This document shows, piece by piece, positions 1 to 9,791 of a stretch of 49,875 nt of DNA (within the stretch, counting starts at the first letter, position 1; each line of letters begins with the position of its first letter). The notes under the pieces were generated by a model. That model was not told the origin of the DNA and made no database searches. It saw nothing but the letters and a program-made list of their open reading frames with translations. Source of the DNA: Pseudomonas kairouanensis (GTDB lineage: Bacteria; Pseudomonadota; Gammaproteobacteria; Pseudomonadales; Pseudomonadaceae); contig NZ_QUZU01000042.1 in NCBI RefSeq assembly GCF_004682055.1, forward strand, positions 1-49,875. The letters run 5' to 3'. The position numbers and the translations under genes are program-made.

Positions 1-511
1 GGCGGTATACGGCCAGTACCAGGTTGTTGGCCACCAGGGAGTCGGCGGTGGAGAAGAAGCCCAGGTTGCGCATGACGATGCGGCGCTCGTCGTCGGTCAG
101 GCCTTCGGGGTTTTTCCACAGGGCGATGTCGGCGGTCATGTTGACCTCTTGCGGCATCCAGTGGTTGGCGCAGCCGTCGAGGTACTTCTGCCAGGCCCAG
201 TCGTACTTGAACGGCACGAGTTGGTTGAGGTCGGCGCGGCAGTTGATCATGCGCTTTTCGTCAACGGCGACGCGGGCAGCGGAGCCTTCGAGCTCGGCGA
301 GGCCTTCGGCGACGTCGAGTTTGTCCAGGGCGGCCTTGGCACGCACGATGGCGGCGGAGTCGTTGGCGGTGACGGCGCGCGCTTCGATGGCGGCGGCAGC
401 GCCGGCACCGTCGAGACGGTCCATGTTGGCTTCGGTGGCGTGGCCGGCGTTGGCGCCTTTGGTGGCTACTTCGCCTTCTTCTTCTTTGTCGAATTCGTCC
501 CAGCTCAGCAT
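1..511 (-). CDS. nrdB: Ribonucleoside-diphosphate reductase class Ia, beta (radical) subunit, N-terminal part
   Basis: Partial gene: the ATG is at 511 and the reading frame runs off the window at position 1, giving about 170 N-terminal residues. An AGGAG sits seven to eight bases before the ATG. The protein begins MLSWDEFDKEEE and contains the stretch NCRADLNQLVPFKYDWAW, followed by HWMPQEVNM and the early ferritin-like helices, as in the roughly 415-residue NrdB of pseudomonads. The family carries the di-iron site and tyrosyl radical and supplies the radical to NrdA for NDP reduction in the cytoplasm. The metal ligands lie beyond the window edge. Its partner nrdA is not next to it but at 43.9-46.8 kb on the same strand, so nrdB must use its own promoter within 512-1088. 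Confidence 0.95.
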   Translation of the reverse strand, partial: MLSWDEFDKEEEGEVATKGANAGHATEANMDRLDGAGAAAAIEARAVTANDSAAIVRAKAALDKLDVAEGLAELEGSAARVAVDEKRMINCRADLNQLVPFKYDWAWQKYLDGCANHWMPQEVNMTADIALWKNPEGLTDDERRIVMRNLGFFSTADSLVANNLVLAVYR

Positions 512-546
512 GACGTGTCGTCTCCTGCGTGAGGGCTCAAAGGTGC

Positions 547-580
547 CCGTGTGAAACCGGATGGTTGGGTGTTCACACGG
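547..580 (-). other. Hairpin in the presumed nrdB 5' leader
   Basis: A perfect 9-bp inverted repeat (CCGTGTGAA at 547-555, TTCACACGG at 572-580) with a 16-nt loop lies 36-69 nt before the nrdB ATG. There is no T-run after it on the minus strand. It could be an RNA hairpin in the leader or a dyad operator; the sequence does not decide. No convincing NrdR box was found in this leader. Confidence 0.45.
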
Positions 581-968
581 CCCTGAGGCCGCGGTGGATC
601 TTAAGGAATCGTTTGTTGCAGCTAGCGCACGCATTAAACGCAATTGGGTGTTCGGGTGCTCTGCGTGAGGCTTGAGGTGCGCAGCGGTAGGTGCAAGCTC
701 GCGCGGGAGGCCTCAGGTCTGGCTCTTCATCCCAGTGTAAAGGGATATTGCAGGCCCGATTTACCCGCGCATTGTAGGGGAAAAAAACCGGTTTGTGTTG
801 AGGCGGATGGTCACGCAGGTGCGCCAAAATGGCATGGTTTCAAGCCAAGGCGTGTATTTGCAAGGCTTTGCCGGGGTTGGATTTTTTTGACGGGCGGCAG
901 CAGGGTTTTGCTGGCGGGGGGAGGGCGTGTCAGGCAAGGCTGTATAGAGGGGGGGGGTGGCGATTACT

Positions 969-996
969 GCTATCGGGGGCGAGCGCCCTCCCACAG
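969..996. repeat. Solitary degenerate REP sequence
   Basis: The segment reads GCTATCGGGGGCGAGCGCCC then TCCCACAG. It matches one arm of the paired REPs at 20902-20990 and 40405-40493, with changes in the loop. No inverted partner is close by, so this looks like a decayed or single REP. Confidence 0.6.
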
Positions 997-1028
997 GGGG
1001 ATTGGGGTGTGCTCGGGGCCGATTCTTT

Positions 1029-1052
1029 GCCGCAAGAACAATTTCTTGCGGC
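1029..1052 (-). terminator. Hairpin after the DUF2790 gene, possible terminator
   Basis: GCCGCAAGAA (1029-1038) and TTCTTGCGGC (1043-1052) form a perfect 10-bp stem with a 4-nt loop, 37 nt past the stop codon of the minus-strand gene. The T-rich tract after it is weak, so termination is likely but not certain. Confidence 0.5.
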
Positions 1053-1088
1053 GAGTAAGATCGGGTGCAGATCAGACTAACGAAGTTA

Positions 1089-1358
1089 TTAACCGTTAGA
1101 GCAACCGTTGCCCATTACATGGTAGTTAAGAATGTGACGCTGACCGTGTGAATCTTCATATTCCATTTTTACCGGTACAACTTCGCACACTTCTGGAATG
1201 CTGCTCATGGACAACACTTTGGCGACATCCAAGTGGGTGCTGTAAGTGTAGTCTTCAACGATAGGTGCGTTCTGGCTGGCCACTTCGGCGGGGGCTTCGT
1301 CAGCCATGACGGCTGTGGCAAACAAGCTGCTGAGGGCGATAACTAATGCAGTTTTCAT
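1089..1358 (-). CDS. DUF2790 family small exported protein
   Basis: An 89-residue protein starting at ATG 1358, preceded by AAGG about ten bases upstream; a longer frame exists but adds residues before an obvious signal peptide. Residues 1-19 (MKTALVIALSSLFATAVMA) form a signal peptide with cleavage after AVMA. The mature part has the pattern of DUF2790: a DYTYSTHLDVAKVLS segment, a cysteine in PEVCEVVPVKMEY, a GQRH turn, and a C-terminal NGCSNG with a second cysteine. The two cysteines could form a disulfide in the periplasm. The function of the family is unknown; small members are common in Pseudomonas. It is transcribed away from acsA and the two share about 400 bp of intergenic DNA. Confidence 0.85.
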   Translation of the reverse strand: MKTALVIALSSLFATAVMADEAPAEVASQNAPIVEDYTYSTHLDVAKVLSMSSIPEVCEVVPVKMEYEDSHGQRHILNYHVMGNGCSNG

Positions 1359-1516
1359 CTCGGTAATTACCTTTGTTGGGTCGAAAGGGGTCACGAGGCC
1401 CTTGTGGGGCCACGTGTGTAACTTAAAGTGGGTTAGTTCGGATTAACGTTGCCTTCGTGGGGGCTGTTGCGGTGTTAATCACAGTGCCTTGGTTGGCGGA
1501 GTTGATTTTAGGCGTG

Positions 1517-1537
1517 CGGGTTATATTCATATACCCG
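1517..1537. promoter_or_regulatory. AT-rich near-palindrome in the acsA promoter region
   Basis: CGGGTTATATTCATATACCCG is a palindrome broken by one extra base in the left arm. It is 220 bp upstream of the acsA ATG and 160 bp upstream of the divergent DUF2790 gene. In pseudomonads acsA is activated by a LuxR-type response regulator (ErdR/CrbR), so this is a candidate operator. That link is inference; the element may also simply overlap a -10 box. Confidence 0.3.
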
Positions 1538-1757
1538 TGCTTTTGATAAACACTATTGGCGGTTTTTGTAACAATCCTGAGGTAAAGCTTTTTTCATGCA
1601 CGCAGCAAAGCGCCGCAGCCTGCGGGCTAGAGCGGTAAAAAGGCATGTCAGGGCAAAATGTAGGGGCTTGTTACTACCATCGTCGAATGGTTCTATGGGG
1701 CCGCCCCGGCTACAACAGGGCCATACAACAACAACTATTGTCACCGAGGTAAGAAAG

Positions 1758-3713
<1,956 letters not shown>

Positions 3714-3731
3714 AGCTCGATAGTCAGAAAT

Positions 3732-3766
3732 AGCCCTATTCGGTGTGAGCCGGATGGGGCTTTTTT
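3732..3766 (+). terminator. Intrinsic terminator of acsA
   Basis: An imperfect stem (AGCCCTATTCGG against CCGGATGGGGCT) closes a short loop and is followed by six T residues, 18 nt after the acsA stop codon. Confidence 0.75.
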
Positions 3767-3795
3767 GTGGGATCTCAAAACCAATGAAGATCCCC

Positions 3796-3900
3796 TGTGG
3801 GAGCGGCGGTGCGACGATTCGACTTGCTCGCGAATGCAGGGTGTCAGTCGCTGGAGATGTTGATTGACCCACCGCATTCGCGAGCAAGCCCGCTCCCACA
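3796..3900. repeat. Inverted REP pair (REPIN-like), composite left arm
   Basis: The right arm (CATTCGCGAGCAAGCCCGCT then CCCACA) is the standard form seen at 23753-23842. The left arm starts TGTGGGAGCGG, then carries 16 extra bases (CGGTGCGACGATTCGA) before resuming CTTGCTCGCGAATGC. The centre holds GTGTCAGTC-like spacer sequence shared with the other pairs. Confidence 0.8.
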
Positions 3901-4424
3901 TTTGGATTGCATTTCATAGCGAGGGTGGTGCTGGTATGACAGACCTGCACCACCCTCAACCCAATAAATATCGGTCTCTCTTGTAGGAGGTTTCTGAATG
4001 TTACCGCCGTTGCAAAATGTGTAACCTCGCGCCCAATCATGAGGCAATGTGCTACATACGTGCCCCGAAAAGCCGCATTCCAGACACCCCAAGAAATAAG
4101 ATTAAACGCCAGACTTGCCGTCCCAGAAGGGTTTGCGAATAATAGGCCCGCAATTTGCAGTATTTACAGGTTTAATGTCTTTTGCTTCTGCATAAAAAAC
4201 AGAGGCTGTCAATGTGCTGGAACCGCTTTCTCAGTGCTTCTGTAAATTGTTGTCGCATTGAGGAAATATCGGCTTCCGGCCTATCGTTAGAATGCCGATC
4301 ACTCGCTCGTCGTCTCCGGTGTGTAACTGGTGTAGGACGCAGCACCGCTATTCGGTTTCACCTTCGCCGCATCGTGGGCCATGGCTCATACTGCTGTTTT
4401 GCCCTATACCGATGGAGTCCCAAG
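3901..4424 (+). promoter_or_regulatory. aotJ upstream region with ArgR half-sites
   Basis: No gene is supported in this 524-bp gap. At 4251-4266 there is an exact match to the Pseudomonas ArgR half-site TGTCGCN8AA, and at 4207-4222 a weaker one (TGTCAA, eight bases, AA). P. aeruginosa ArgR is known to activate the aot operon, so this is the expected operator region. The distance to the aotJ start (about 160 nt) leaves room for a long leader. Confidence 0.6.
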
Positions 4425-5210
4425 ATGAAGAAACTCGTGCTGTTGGGCGCCCTGGCGCTGTCCGTGCTGTCCATGCAGGCTTTCGCTGAAGGCAAGCCTC
4501 TGAAAATTGGTATCGAAGCAGCTTACCCTCCGTTTGCCTCGAAGGCGCCGGATGGCAGCATCGTCGGGTTTGACTACGACATCGGCAACGCCCTGTGCGA
4601 AGAGATGCAGGTCAAATGTACGTGGGTCGAGCAAGAGTTTGACGGCCTGATCCCTGCGCTGAAAGTGCGCAAGATCGACGCGATTCTGTCGTCCATGTCC
4701 ATCACCGACGACCGCAAGAAGTCCGTGGACTTCACCAACCGCTACTACCTGACCCCGGCTCGCCTGGTGTTGAAGGAAGGCACTGCGGTCAGCGACAGCC
4801 TGGATGAATTGAAAGGCAAGAAGATTGGCGTGCAGCGCGGTTCGATCCACGACCGTTTCGCCAAGGAAGTCCTGGCGCCTAAAGGCGCCACCGTTGTGCC
4901 TTACAGCTCCCAGAACGAAATCTACCTGGACGTAGAAGCCGGTCGCCTCGACGGTACCGTGGCGGACGCCACCCTGTTGCAGGAAGGGTTCCTCGACACC
5001 CCAGCCGGCAAAGGCTACGCGTTCACTGGCCCGTCCTTCACCGACGTCAAATACTTCGGCGACGGCGTAGGTATCGCGGTACGTAAAGGCGACAAGGAAA
5101 ACCTGGACCGCATCAACGCTGCCATCGCCGCGATCCGCGCCAATGGCAAGTACAAGGCAATCCAGGACAAGTACTTCAACTTCGACATTTACGGCCCTGA
5201 AGCCAAGTAA
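4425..5210 (+). CDS. aotJ: Arginine/ornithine ABC transporter, periplasmic binding protein
   Basis: 261 residues. The ATG at 4425 has GGAG nine bases before it and gives a clean signal peptide (residues 1-21, MKKLVLLGALALSVLSMQAFA) with cleavage before EGKPLKIG; the longer upstream frame is not used. It is a type II solute-binding protein of the HisJ/ArgT family, with IGIEAAYPPFASKAPDG near the N-terminus, GFDYDIGNALC, and the central ILSSMSITDDRKKSVDFTN hallmark. It captures L-arginine and L-ornithine in the periplasm and delivers them to AotQM. A strong hairpin separates it from aotQ, which would favour a higher level of the binding protein. Confidence 0.95.
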   Translation: MKKLVLLGALALSVLSMQAFAEGKPLKIGIEAAYPPFASKAPDGSIVGFDYDIGNALCEEMQVKCTWVEQEFDGLIPALKVRKIDAILSSMSITDDRKKSVDFTNRYYLTPARLVLKEGTAVSDSLDELKGKKIGVQRGSIHDRFAKEVLAPKGATVVPYSSQNEIYLDVEAGRLDGTVADATLLQEGFLDTPAGKGYAFTGPSFTDVKYFGDGVGIAVRKGDKENLDRINAAIAAIRANGKYKAIQDKYFNFDIYGPEAK

Positions 5211-5231
5211 ATCGTCTTAGCTGTCTGTCTG

Positions 5232-5275
5232 AAATGGCGCAAGCAACAGAATTCCTGAGGTTTGCGCCATTTTTT
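5232..5275 (+). terminator. Intra-operon hairpin/attenuator between aotJ and aotQ
   Basis: AAATGGCGCAA (5232-5242) pairs with TTGCGCCATTT (5262-5272) around an 18-19-nt loop, and the T-run continues to 5275. It is shaped like a rho-independent terminator but sits inside the operon. Partial read-through or protection of the aotJ 3' end would raise AotJ relative to the permease subunits, as is common for ABC importers. Confidence 0.7.
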
Positions 5276-5301
5276 CATCCCCCTTTTCGAGGACCTGAAT
5301 C

Positions 5302-5991
5302 ATGTTGAAAGGCTACGGGGCCGTCATCCTCGATGGCGCATGGTTGACGCTTCAGCTCGCCTTGTCGTCCATGGCCTTGGCCATTGTTCTGGGTCTGATC
5401 GGGGTTGCGTTACGCCTGTCGCCGGTGCGCTGGTTGGCCTGGCTGGGCGATTTGTATTCCACAGTGATCCGCGGGATCCCTGACCTGGTGCTGATCCTGC
5501 TGATTTTCTACGGCGGTCAGGACCTGCTCAACCGCGTCGCGCCAATGCTTGGCTACGACGACTATATCGACTTGAACCCCTTGGCCGCCGGTATCGGCAC
5601 CCTGGGTTTCATCTTTGGCGCCTATCTCTCGGAAACCTTCCGCGGCGCCTTCATGGCCATTCCCAAGGGCCAGGCCGAGGCCGGCCTTGCGTATGGCATG
5701 AGCAGTTTCCAGGTGTTTTTCCGGGTGATGGTGCCGCAGATGATTCGCTTGGCGATCCCCGGTTTCACCAACAACTGGCTGGTGCTCACCAAGGCCACTG
5801 CGCTGATTTCGGTGGTGGGCCTGCAAGACATGATGTTCAAGGCCAAGCAGGCGGCAGATGCCACCCGCGAGCCTTTTACCTTCTTCCTCGCAGTGGCGGC
5901 GATGTACCTGGTGATCACCAGCGTGTCGTTGCTGGCCTTGCGTCATCTTGAGAAGCGCTACTCGGTAGGCGTAAGGGCGGCTGATCTATGA
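5302..5991 (+). CDS. aotQ: Arginine/ornithine ABC transporter, permease subunit
   Basis: 229 residues, ATG at 5302 with GAGGA nine bases upstream. It is a HisQ-type inner-membrane permease with about five membrane segments (first at residues 10-35, last near 190-215). The EAA loop that contacts the ATPase reads FRGAFMAIPKGQAEAGLAYG. It forms the channel with AotM. The stop codon overlaps the aotM start (ATGA at 5988-5991), so the two are translationally coupled. Confidence 0.94.
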   Translation: MLKGYGAVILDGAWLTLQLALSSMALAIVLGLIGVALRLSPVRWLAWLGDLYSTVIRGIPDLVLILLIFYGGQDLLNRVAPMLGYDDYIDLNPLAAGIGTLGFIFGAYLSETFRGAFMAIPKGQAEAGLAYGMSSFQVFFRVMVPQMIRLAIPGFTNNWLVLTKATALISVVGLQDMMFKAKQAADATREPFTFFLAVAAMYLVITSVSLLALRHLEKRYSVGVRAADL

Positions 5992-6686
5992 TCTTCGACT
6001 ACAACGTCATCTGGGAGGCCATGCCGCTGTACCTTGGCGGCCTGCTGACCACCCTCAAACTGCTCGCCATCTCGCTGCTCTTCGGCCTGCTCGCCGCCTT
6101 GCCCCTGGGCTTGATGCGGGTGTCCAAGCAGCCCATCGTCAACGGCGCGGCCTGGCTCTACACCTATGTGATCCGTGGCACACCGATGCTGGTGCAGCTG
6201 TTCTTGATCTACTACGGCCTGGCCCAGTTCGAAGCGGTGCGCGAAAGCTTCCTGTGGCCACTGCTGTCCAGCGCCACGTTCTGTGCGTGCCTGGCGTTTG
6301 CGATCAACACCAGTGCCTACACCGCCGAGATCATTGCCGGCAGCCTCAAGGCCACCCCCAATGGCGAGATCGAAGCCGCCAAGGCCATGGGCATGTCGCG
6401 CTACAAGCTGTACCGCCGCATCCTGCTGCCATCGGCCCTGCGCCGGGCGCTGCCGCAGTACAGCAACGAAGTGATCATGATGTTGCAAACCACCAGCCTG
6501 GCCTCCATCGTGACCCTGATCGACATCACCGGTGCCGCACGTACCGTGAACGCCCAGTTCTACCTGCCGTTCGAAGCCTATATCACCGCCGGCGCGTTCT
6601 ACCTGTGCCTCACGTTCATCCTGGTGCGCTTGTTCAAGTTGGCCGAGCGCCGCTGGTTGAGCTACCTGGCTCCACGGAAGCATTGA
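5988..6686 (+). CDS. aotM: Arginine/ornithine ABC transporter, permease subunit
   Basis: 232 residues, HisM-type. It starts with the ATG inside the ATGA overlap with aotQ. Membrane segments are evident near residues 20-45, 55-80, 95-115, 160-180 and 195-215. The EAA loop is in the region SLKATPNGEIEAAKAMGMSR, the contact for AotP. It heterodimerises with AotQ in the inner membrane. The next gene begins one base after its stop. Confidence 0.94.
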   Translation: MIFDYNVIWEAMPLYLGGLLTTLKLLAISLLFGLLAALPLGLMRVSKQPIVNGAAWLYTYVIRGTPMLVQLFLIYYGLAQFEAVRESFLWPLLSSATFCACLAFAINTSAYTAEIIAGSLKATPNGEIEAAKAMGMSRYKLYRRILLPSALRRALPQYSNEVIMMLQTTSLASIVTLIDITGAARTVNAQFYLPFEAYITAGAFYLCLTFILVRLFKLAERRWLSYLAPRKH

Positions 6687-6687
6687 T

Positions 6688-7800
6688 ATGGAACGTATCG
6701 ATCACCTGTTGCCCTGGGGCCACCTGGGCTGCGAGCGCCAACTGAGCGTGTTCCGCTTCGGCAAAGGCGAGCGCAAGGCCTATATCCAGGCCAGTCTGCA
6801 CGCCGATGAATTGCCCGGTATGCGCGCCGCCTGGGAGCTGAAAAAACGCCTCACCGAACTCGAAGCACAAGGTGCCCTCAACGGCGTGATCGAGCTGGTG
6901 CCAGTGGCCAACCCGATGGGCCTGGGGCAGTTGCTGCAAGGCAGCCACCAGGGGCGTTTCGAGATTGGCAGCGGCAAGAACTTCAACCGTGATTTCGTTG
7001 AGTTGAGCGAGCCGGTCGCGGCGCTGCTCGACGGCAAGCTGGGGGATGATCCCCACGCCAACGTGCGCCTGATCCGTCAGGCCATGAGCGATGCGCTGCA
7101 GGCACTGCCAGAACCGAGCAGTCAGCTGCAAGGCATGCAACGTATCCTGCTCAGCCACGCTTGCACCGCCGACGTGGTGCTCGACCTGCATTGCGACGCC
7201 GAAGCCGCGCTGCACATGTACGCGCTGCCGCAGCACTGGCCCCAGTGGCGTTCGCTGTCGGCGCACCTGAATGTGAAAGTCGGTTTGCTGGCTGAAGACT
7301 CCGGCGGCAGCTCGTTCGATGAAGCCTGTTCGCTGCCGTGGTTGCGGTTGTCGCGGGCGTTCCCCGAAGCGCAGATCCCGCTGGCGTGCCTGGCGACGAC
7401 CCTTGAATTGGGCGGCCAGGCCGATACGGGGCGCGATGAAGCGATCTTCCACGCCGAAGGCATCCTCGCGTTCCTGGCCGAGCAAGGCTTGATCAAGGGC
7501 GAGTGGCCCGCACCGCAGCACGAGCCTTGCGAAGGCGTGCCCTTCGAAGGCACCGAGTTGCTGTTCGCACCCCACGCCGGGGTGATCAGTTACCTGCGTA
7601 AAGCCGGCGACTGGGTGGAAACCGGCGAGCCGATTTTTGAAGTGATTGACCCCCTGGAAGACCGCGTCAGCACGATTTGTGCGGGTACCTCGGGGGTGTT
7701 GTTTGCCGTTGAACGGCTACGTTATGCCCAAGCGGGTTTCTGGCTGGCCAAGGTGGCGGGGCGCGAAGCGCTGCGTCACGGGCGCTTGCTCAACGACTGA
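6688..7800 (+). CDS. Succinylglutamate desuccinylase/aspartoacylase family protein (PA0891-like)
   Basis: 370 residues, embedded in the aot operon one base after aotM. It belongs to the M14-related AstE/AspA zinc hydrolases: H38 and E41 in SLHADELPG, and H168 in DLHCDAEAALHMY, fit the metal-binding HxxE...H pattern. The C-terminal third (from about residue 285) reads AGVISYLRKAGDWVETGEPIFEVIDP, a lipoyl/biotinyl-like beta fold often found at the end of this family. It is distinct from aruE (22724-23728), which lacks this extension. Its substrate is not known to me; a role on an acylated arginine or ornithine derivative is inferred only from the operon. Confidence 0.85.
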   Translation: MERIDHLLPWGHLGCERQLSVFRFGKGERKAYIQASLHADELPGMRAAWELKKRLTELEAQGALNGVIELVPVANPMGLGQLLQGSHQGRFEIGSGKNFNRDFVELSEPVAALLDGKLGDDPHANVRLIRQAMSDALQALPEPSSQLQGMQRILLSHACTADVVLDLHCDAEAALHMYALPQHWPQWRSLSAHLNVKVGLLAEDSGGSSFDEACSLPWLRLSRAFPEAQIPLACLATTLELGGQADTGRDEAIFHAEGILAFLAEQGLIKGEWPAPQHEPCEGVPFEGTELLFAPHAGVISYLRKAGDWVETGEPIFEVIDPLEDRVSTICAGTSGVLFAVERLRYAQAGFWLAKVAGREALRHGRLLND

Positions 7801-7827
7801 CCACCTGTTTTTGTGAGAACCGACCGC

Positions 7828-8592
7828 ATGTACAAACTTGAAGTCCAAGACCTGCATAAACGCTATGGCAGTCATGAAGTGCTCAAAGGCGTGTCCCTGG
7901 CCGCCGCGGCCGGTGATGTGATCAGCATCATCGGTTCCAGTGGTTCGGGCAAAAGTACCTTTTTGCGCTGCATCAACCTGCTGGAGCAACCCCACGCCGG
8001 CAAGATTCTGCTCAACAACGAAGAGCTCAAACTGGTGGCCGGCAAGGACGGCGCCATGAAGGCCGCCGACCCCAAGCAACTGCAACGCATGCGTTCGCGT
8101 CTGTCCATGGTGTTCCAGCATTTCAACCTGTGGTCCCACATGACCGCGTTGGAAAACGTGATGGAAGCGCCGGTGCATGTGCTGGGCGTGTCCAAGAAAG
8201 AGGCCCGTGAAAAGGCCGAGCACTACCTGGCCAAAGTCGGCGTGGGCCATCGCAAGGATGCGTTCCCCGGCCATATGTCCGGTGGTGAGCAGCAGCGCGT
8301 GGCCATTGCCCGCGCCCTGGCGATGGAGCCGGAGGTGATGCTGTTCGACGAACCCACGTCGGCCCTCGACCCGGAACTGGTGGGCGAAGTGCTCAAGGTG
8401 ATGCAGGACCTGGCCCAGGAAGGCCGCACCATGGTGGTGGTGACCCACGAGATGGGCTTTGCCCGCGAGGTGTCGAACCAGTTGGTGTTTTTGCACAAAG
8501 GCATTGTCGAAGAACGCGGCAACCCGCGGGAAGTGCTGGTGAACCCGCAGTCCGAGCGTTTGCAGCAGTTTTTGTCGGGCAGCTTGAAATAA
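7828..8592 (+). CDS. aotP: Arginine/ornithine ABC transporter, ATP-binding subunit
   Basis: 254 residues, HisP-type ATPase. The ATG at 7828 (MYKLEVQDL) is chosen over an earlier in-frame codon at 7813. It has the Walker A GSSGSGKSTFLRC, Q-loop MVFQHFNLWSH, signature MSGGEQQRVAIARAL, Walker B VMLFDEPTSALD, and the H-loop histidine in VVVTHEMGFA. It powers arginine and ornithine import with AotQM on the cytoplasmic face. It ends the transport operon; a REP pair follows before argR. Confidence 0.95.
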   Translation: MYKLEVQDLHKRYGSHEVLKGVSLAAAAGDVISIIGSSGSGKSTFLRCINLLEQPHAGKILLNNEELKLVAGKDGAMKAADPKQLQRMRSRLSMVFQHFNLWSHMTALENVMEAPVHVLGVSKKEAREKAEHYLAKVGVGHRKDAFPGHMSGGEQQRVAIARALAMEPEVMLFDEPTSALDPELVGEVLKVMQDLAQEGRTMVVVTHEMGFAREVSNQLVFLHKGIVEERGNPREVLVNPQSERLQQFLSGSLK

Positions 8593-8610
8593 CAAGGCTG
8601 CTATCCACCC

Positions 8611-8712
8611 CTGTAGGAGCGAGCTTGCTCGCGAAGGGCGTCAACGATAACGCGGGAAACCTGACACCCCGTGGCGTTCTCAGCTTTTTCGCGAGCAAGC
8701 TCGCTCCTACAG
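8611..8712. repeat. Inverted REP pair between aotP and argR
   Basis: The arms CTGTAGGAGCGAGCTTGCTC then GCGAA, and their exact inverse at 8688-8712, enclose about 50 bp. This is the TAGGAGCGAGC variety, a different sub-family from the GTGGGAG pairs elsewhere in the window. It lies inside the presumed aot-argR transcription unit. Confidence 0.85.
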
Positions 8713-8808
8713 AAGAGCAGGTCTTCATCGTTTTTGAGATTTGTGCTCGTTTACGGGCTAGCATTAGCCCCTGTCTTCATTACCGTTACTGGCTTCGGAT
8801 AGCACTCC

Positions 8809-9789
8809 ATGACCGCCCACAAAATAGGTTTCCTGATTTGGCCCAGCACAAAAGCACTCACGCTTGCGCTGGCTGAGGAGGCCTTGCGCGTTGCTCAGCG
8901 GGTGCATCCGGATGTGGTCTACGAGCTGTCGTTCCTGCTTGCCGAGCCGGCCGGCAATGGCGCTTGGCAGCTGCCGGGCGAGCCGTGGGCCGGCAAGCTT
9001 GAGGGCTTGCACAAGCTGTTCCTGCTGGCGGATGAGCCACCCACTGCCATTGCTTCACAGCTCAGTACAGCCCTCAAGCAGCTGGTGCGCGCCGGTTGCG
9101 TGATCGGTGGTCTGTCGGCCGGTGTGTACCCGCTGGCCCAACTCGGCCTGCTCGACGGCTACCGCGCCGCCGTGCACTGGCGCTGGCAGGATGATTTTGC
9201 CGAGCGCTTCCCCAAGGTGATTGCCACCAGCCATTTGTTCGACTGGGACCGCGACCGCCTCACCGCCTGCGGTGGCATGTCGGTGCTCGACCTGCTGCTG
9301 GCGGTATTGGCCCGTGACCACGGCGCCGAGTTGGCCGGTGCGGTCTCCGAAGAGCTGGTGGTGGAGCGCATCCGCGAAGGCGGCGAGCGCCAGCGTATTC
9401 CGCTGCAGAACCGCCTGGGCTCCAGCCATCCCAAGCTGACCCAGGCGGTGTTGCTGATGGAAGCCAATATTGAAGAGCCGCTGACCACCGACGAGATCGC
9501 CCAGCATGTCTGCGTGTCACGACGACAGCTTGAGCGGATCTTCAAGCAATACCTCAACCGCGTCCCCAGCCAGTACTACCTGGAACTGCGCCTGAACAAG
9601 GCCCGCCAGATGCTGATGCAAACCAGCAAGTCGATCATCCAGATCGGCCTGTCATGCGGCTTCTCCTCGGGGCCGCACTTTTCCAGCGCCTACCGCAACT
9701 TCTTCGGCGCCACCCCCCGTGAAGACCGCAACCAACGGCGCAGCAGCAGCCCGTTCGAGTTGTCGTCGGTGCCTGCCGAACGGGGCTAG
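8809..9789 (+). CDS. argR: AraC-family arginine-responsive regulator
   Basis: 326 residues. The N-terminal 190 residues are a DJ-1/PfpI (GATase1-like) sensing domain of the kind found in the ArgR/CdhR group, with the nucleophile-elbow-like GCVIGGLSAGVYPLA. The C-terminal part (about 205-315) is an AraC double helix-turn-helix: EEPLTTDEIAQHVCVSRRQL and then IIQIGLSCGFSSGPHFSSAY. In P. aeruginosa ArgR activates aot and aru with arginine as signal and represses arginine synthesis. This is not the E. coli type ArgR. The ribosome site is weak (GGATAGCACTCC). Its stop lies two bases from the stop of the convergent LRR gene with no terminator between them. Confidence 0.94.
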   Translation: MTAHKIGFLIWPSTKALTLALAEEALRVAQRVHPDVVYELSFLLAEPAGNGAWQLPGEPWAGKLEGLHKLFLLADEPPTAIASQLSTALKQLVRAGCVIGGLSAGVYPLAQLGLLDGYRAAVHWRWQDDFAERFPKVIATSHLFDWDRDRLTACGGMSVLDLLLAVLARDHGAELAGAVSEELVVERIREGGERQRIPLQNRLGSSHPKLTQAVLLMEANIEEPLTTDEIAQHVCVSRRQLERIFKQYLNRVPSQYYLELRLNKARQMLMQTSKSIIQIGLSCGFSSGPHFSSAYRNFFGATPREDRNQRRSSSPFELSSVPAERG

Positions 9790-9791
9790 CG

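Larger units (their letters stand above)
581..1088. other. Intergenic region between nrdB and the DUF2790 gene
   Basis: No credible gene is seen here. The open frames on both strands lack a ribosome site and resemble no family known to me. The region must hold the nrdB promoter (minus strand); a possible -10 TACAAT lies near 773-778 with no good -35. It also contains a G-rich run near 948-958, a solitary degenerate REP (969-996) and a strong hairpin (1029-1052). Confidence 0.5.

Noticed and set aside
573..994. Short open frames between nrdB and the DUF2790 gene
   Set aside because: No ribosome sites, biased composition, and overlap with the likely nrdB promoter.
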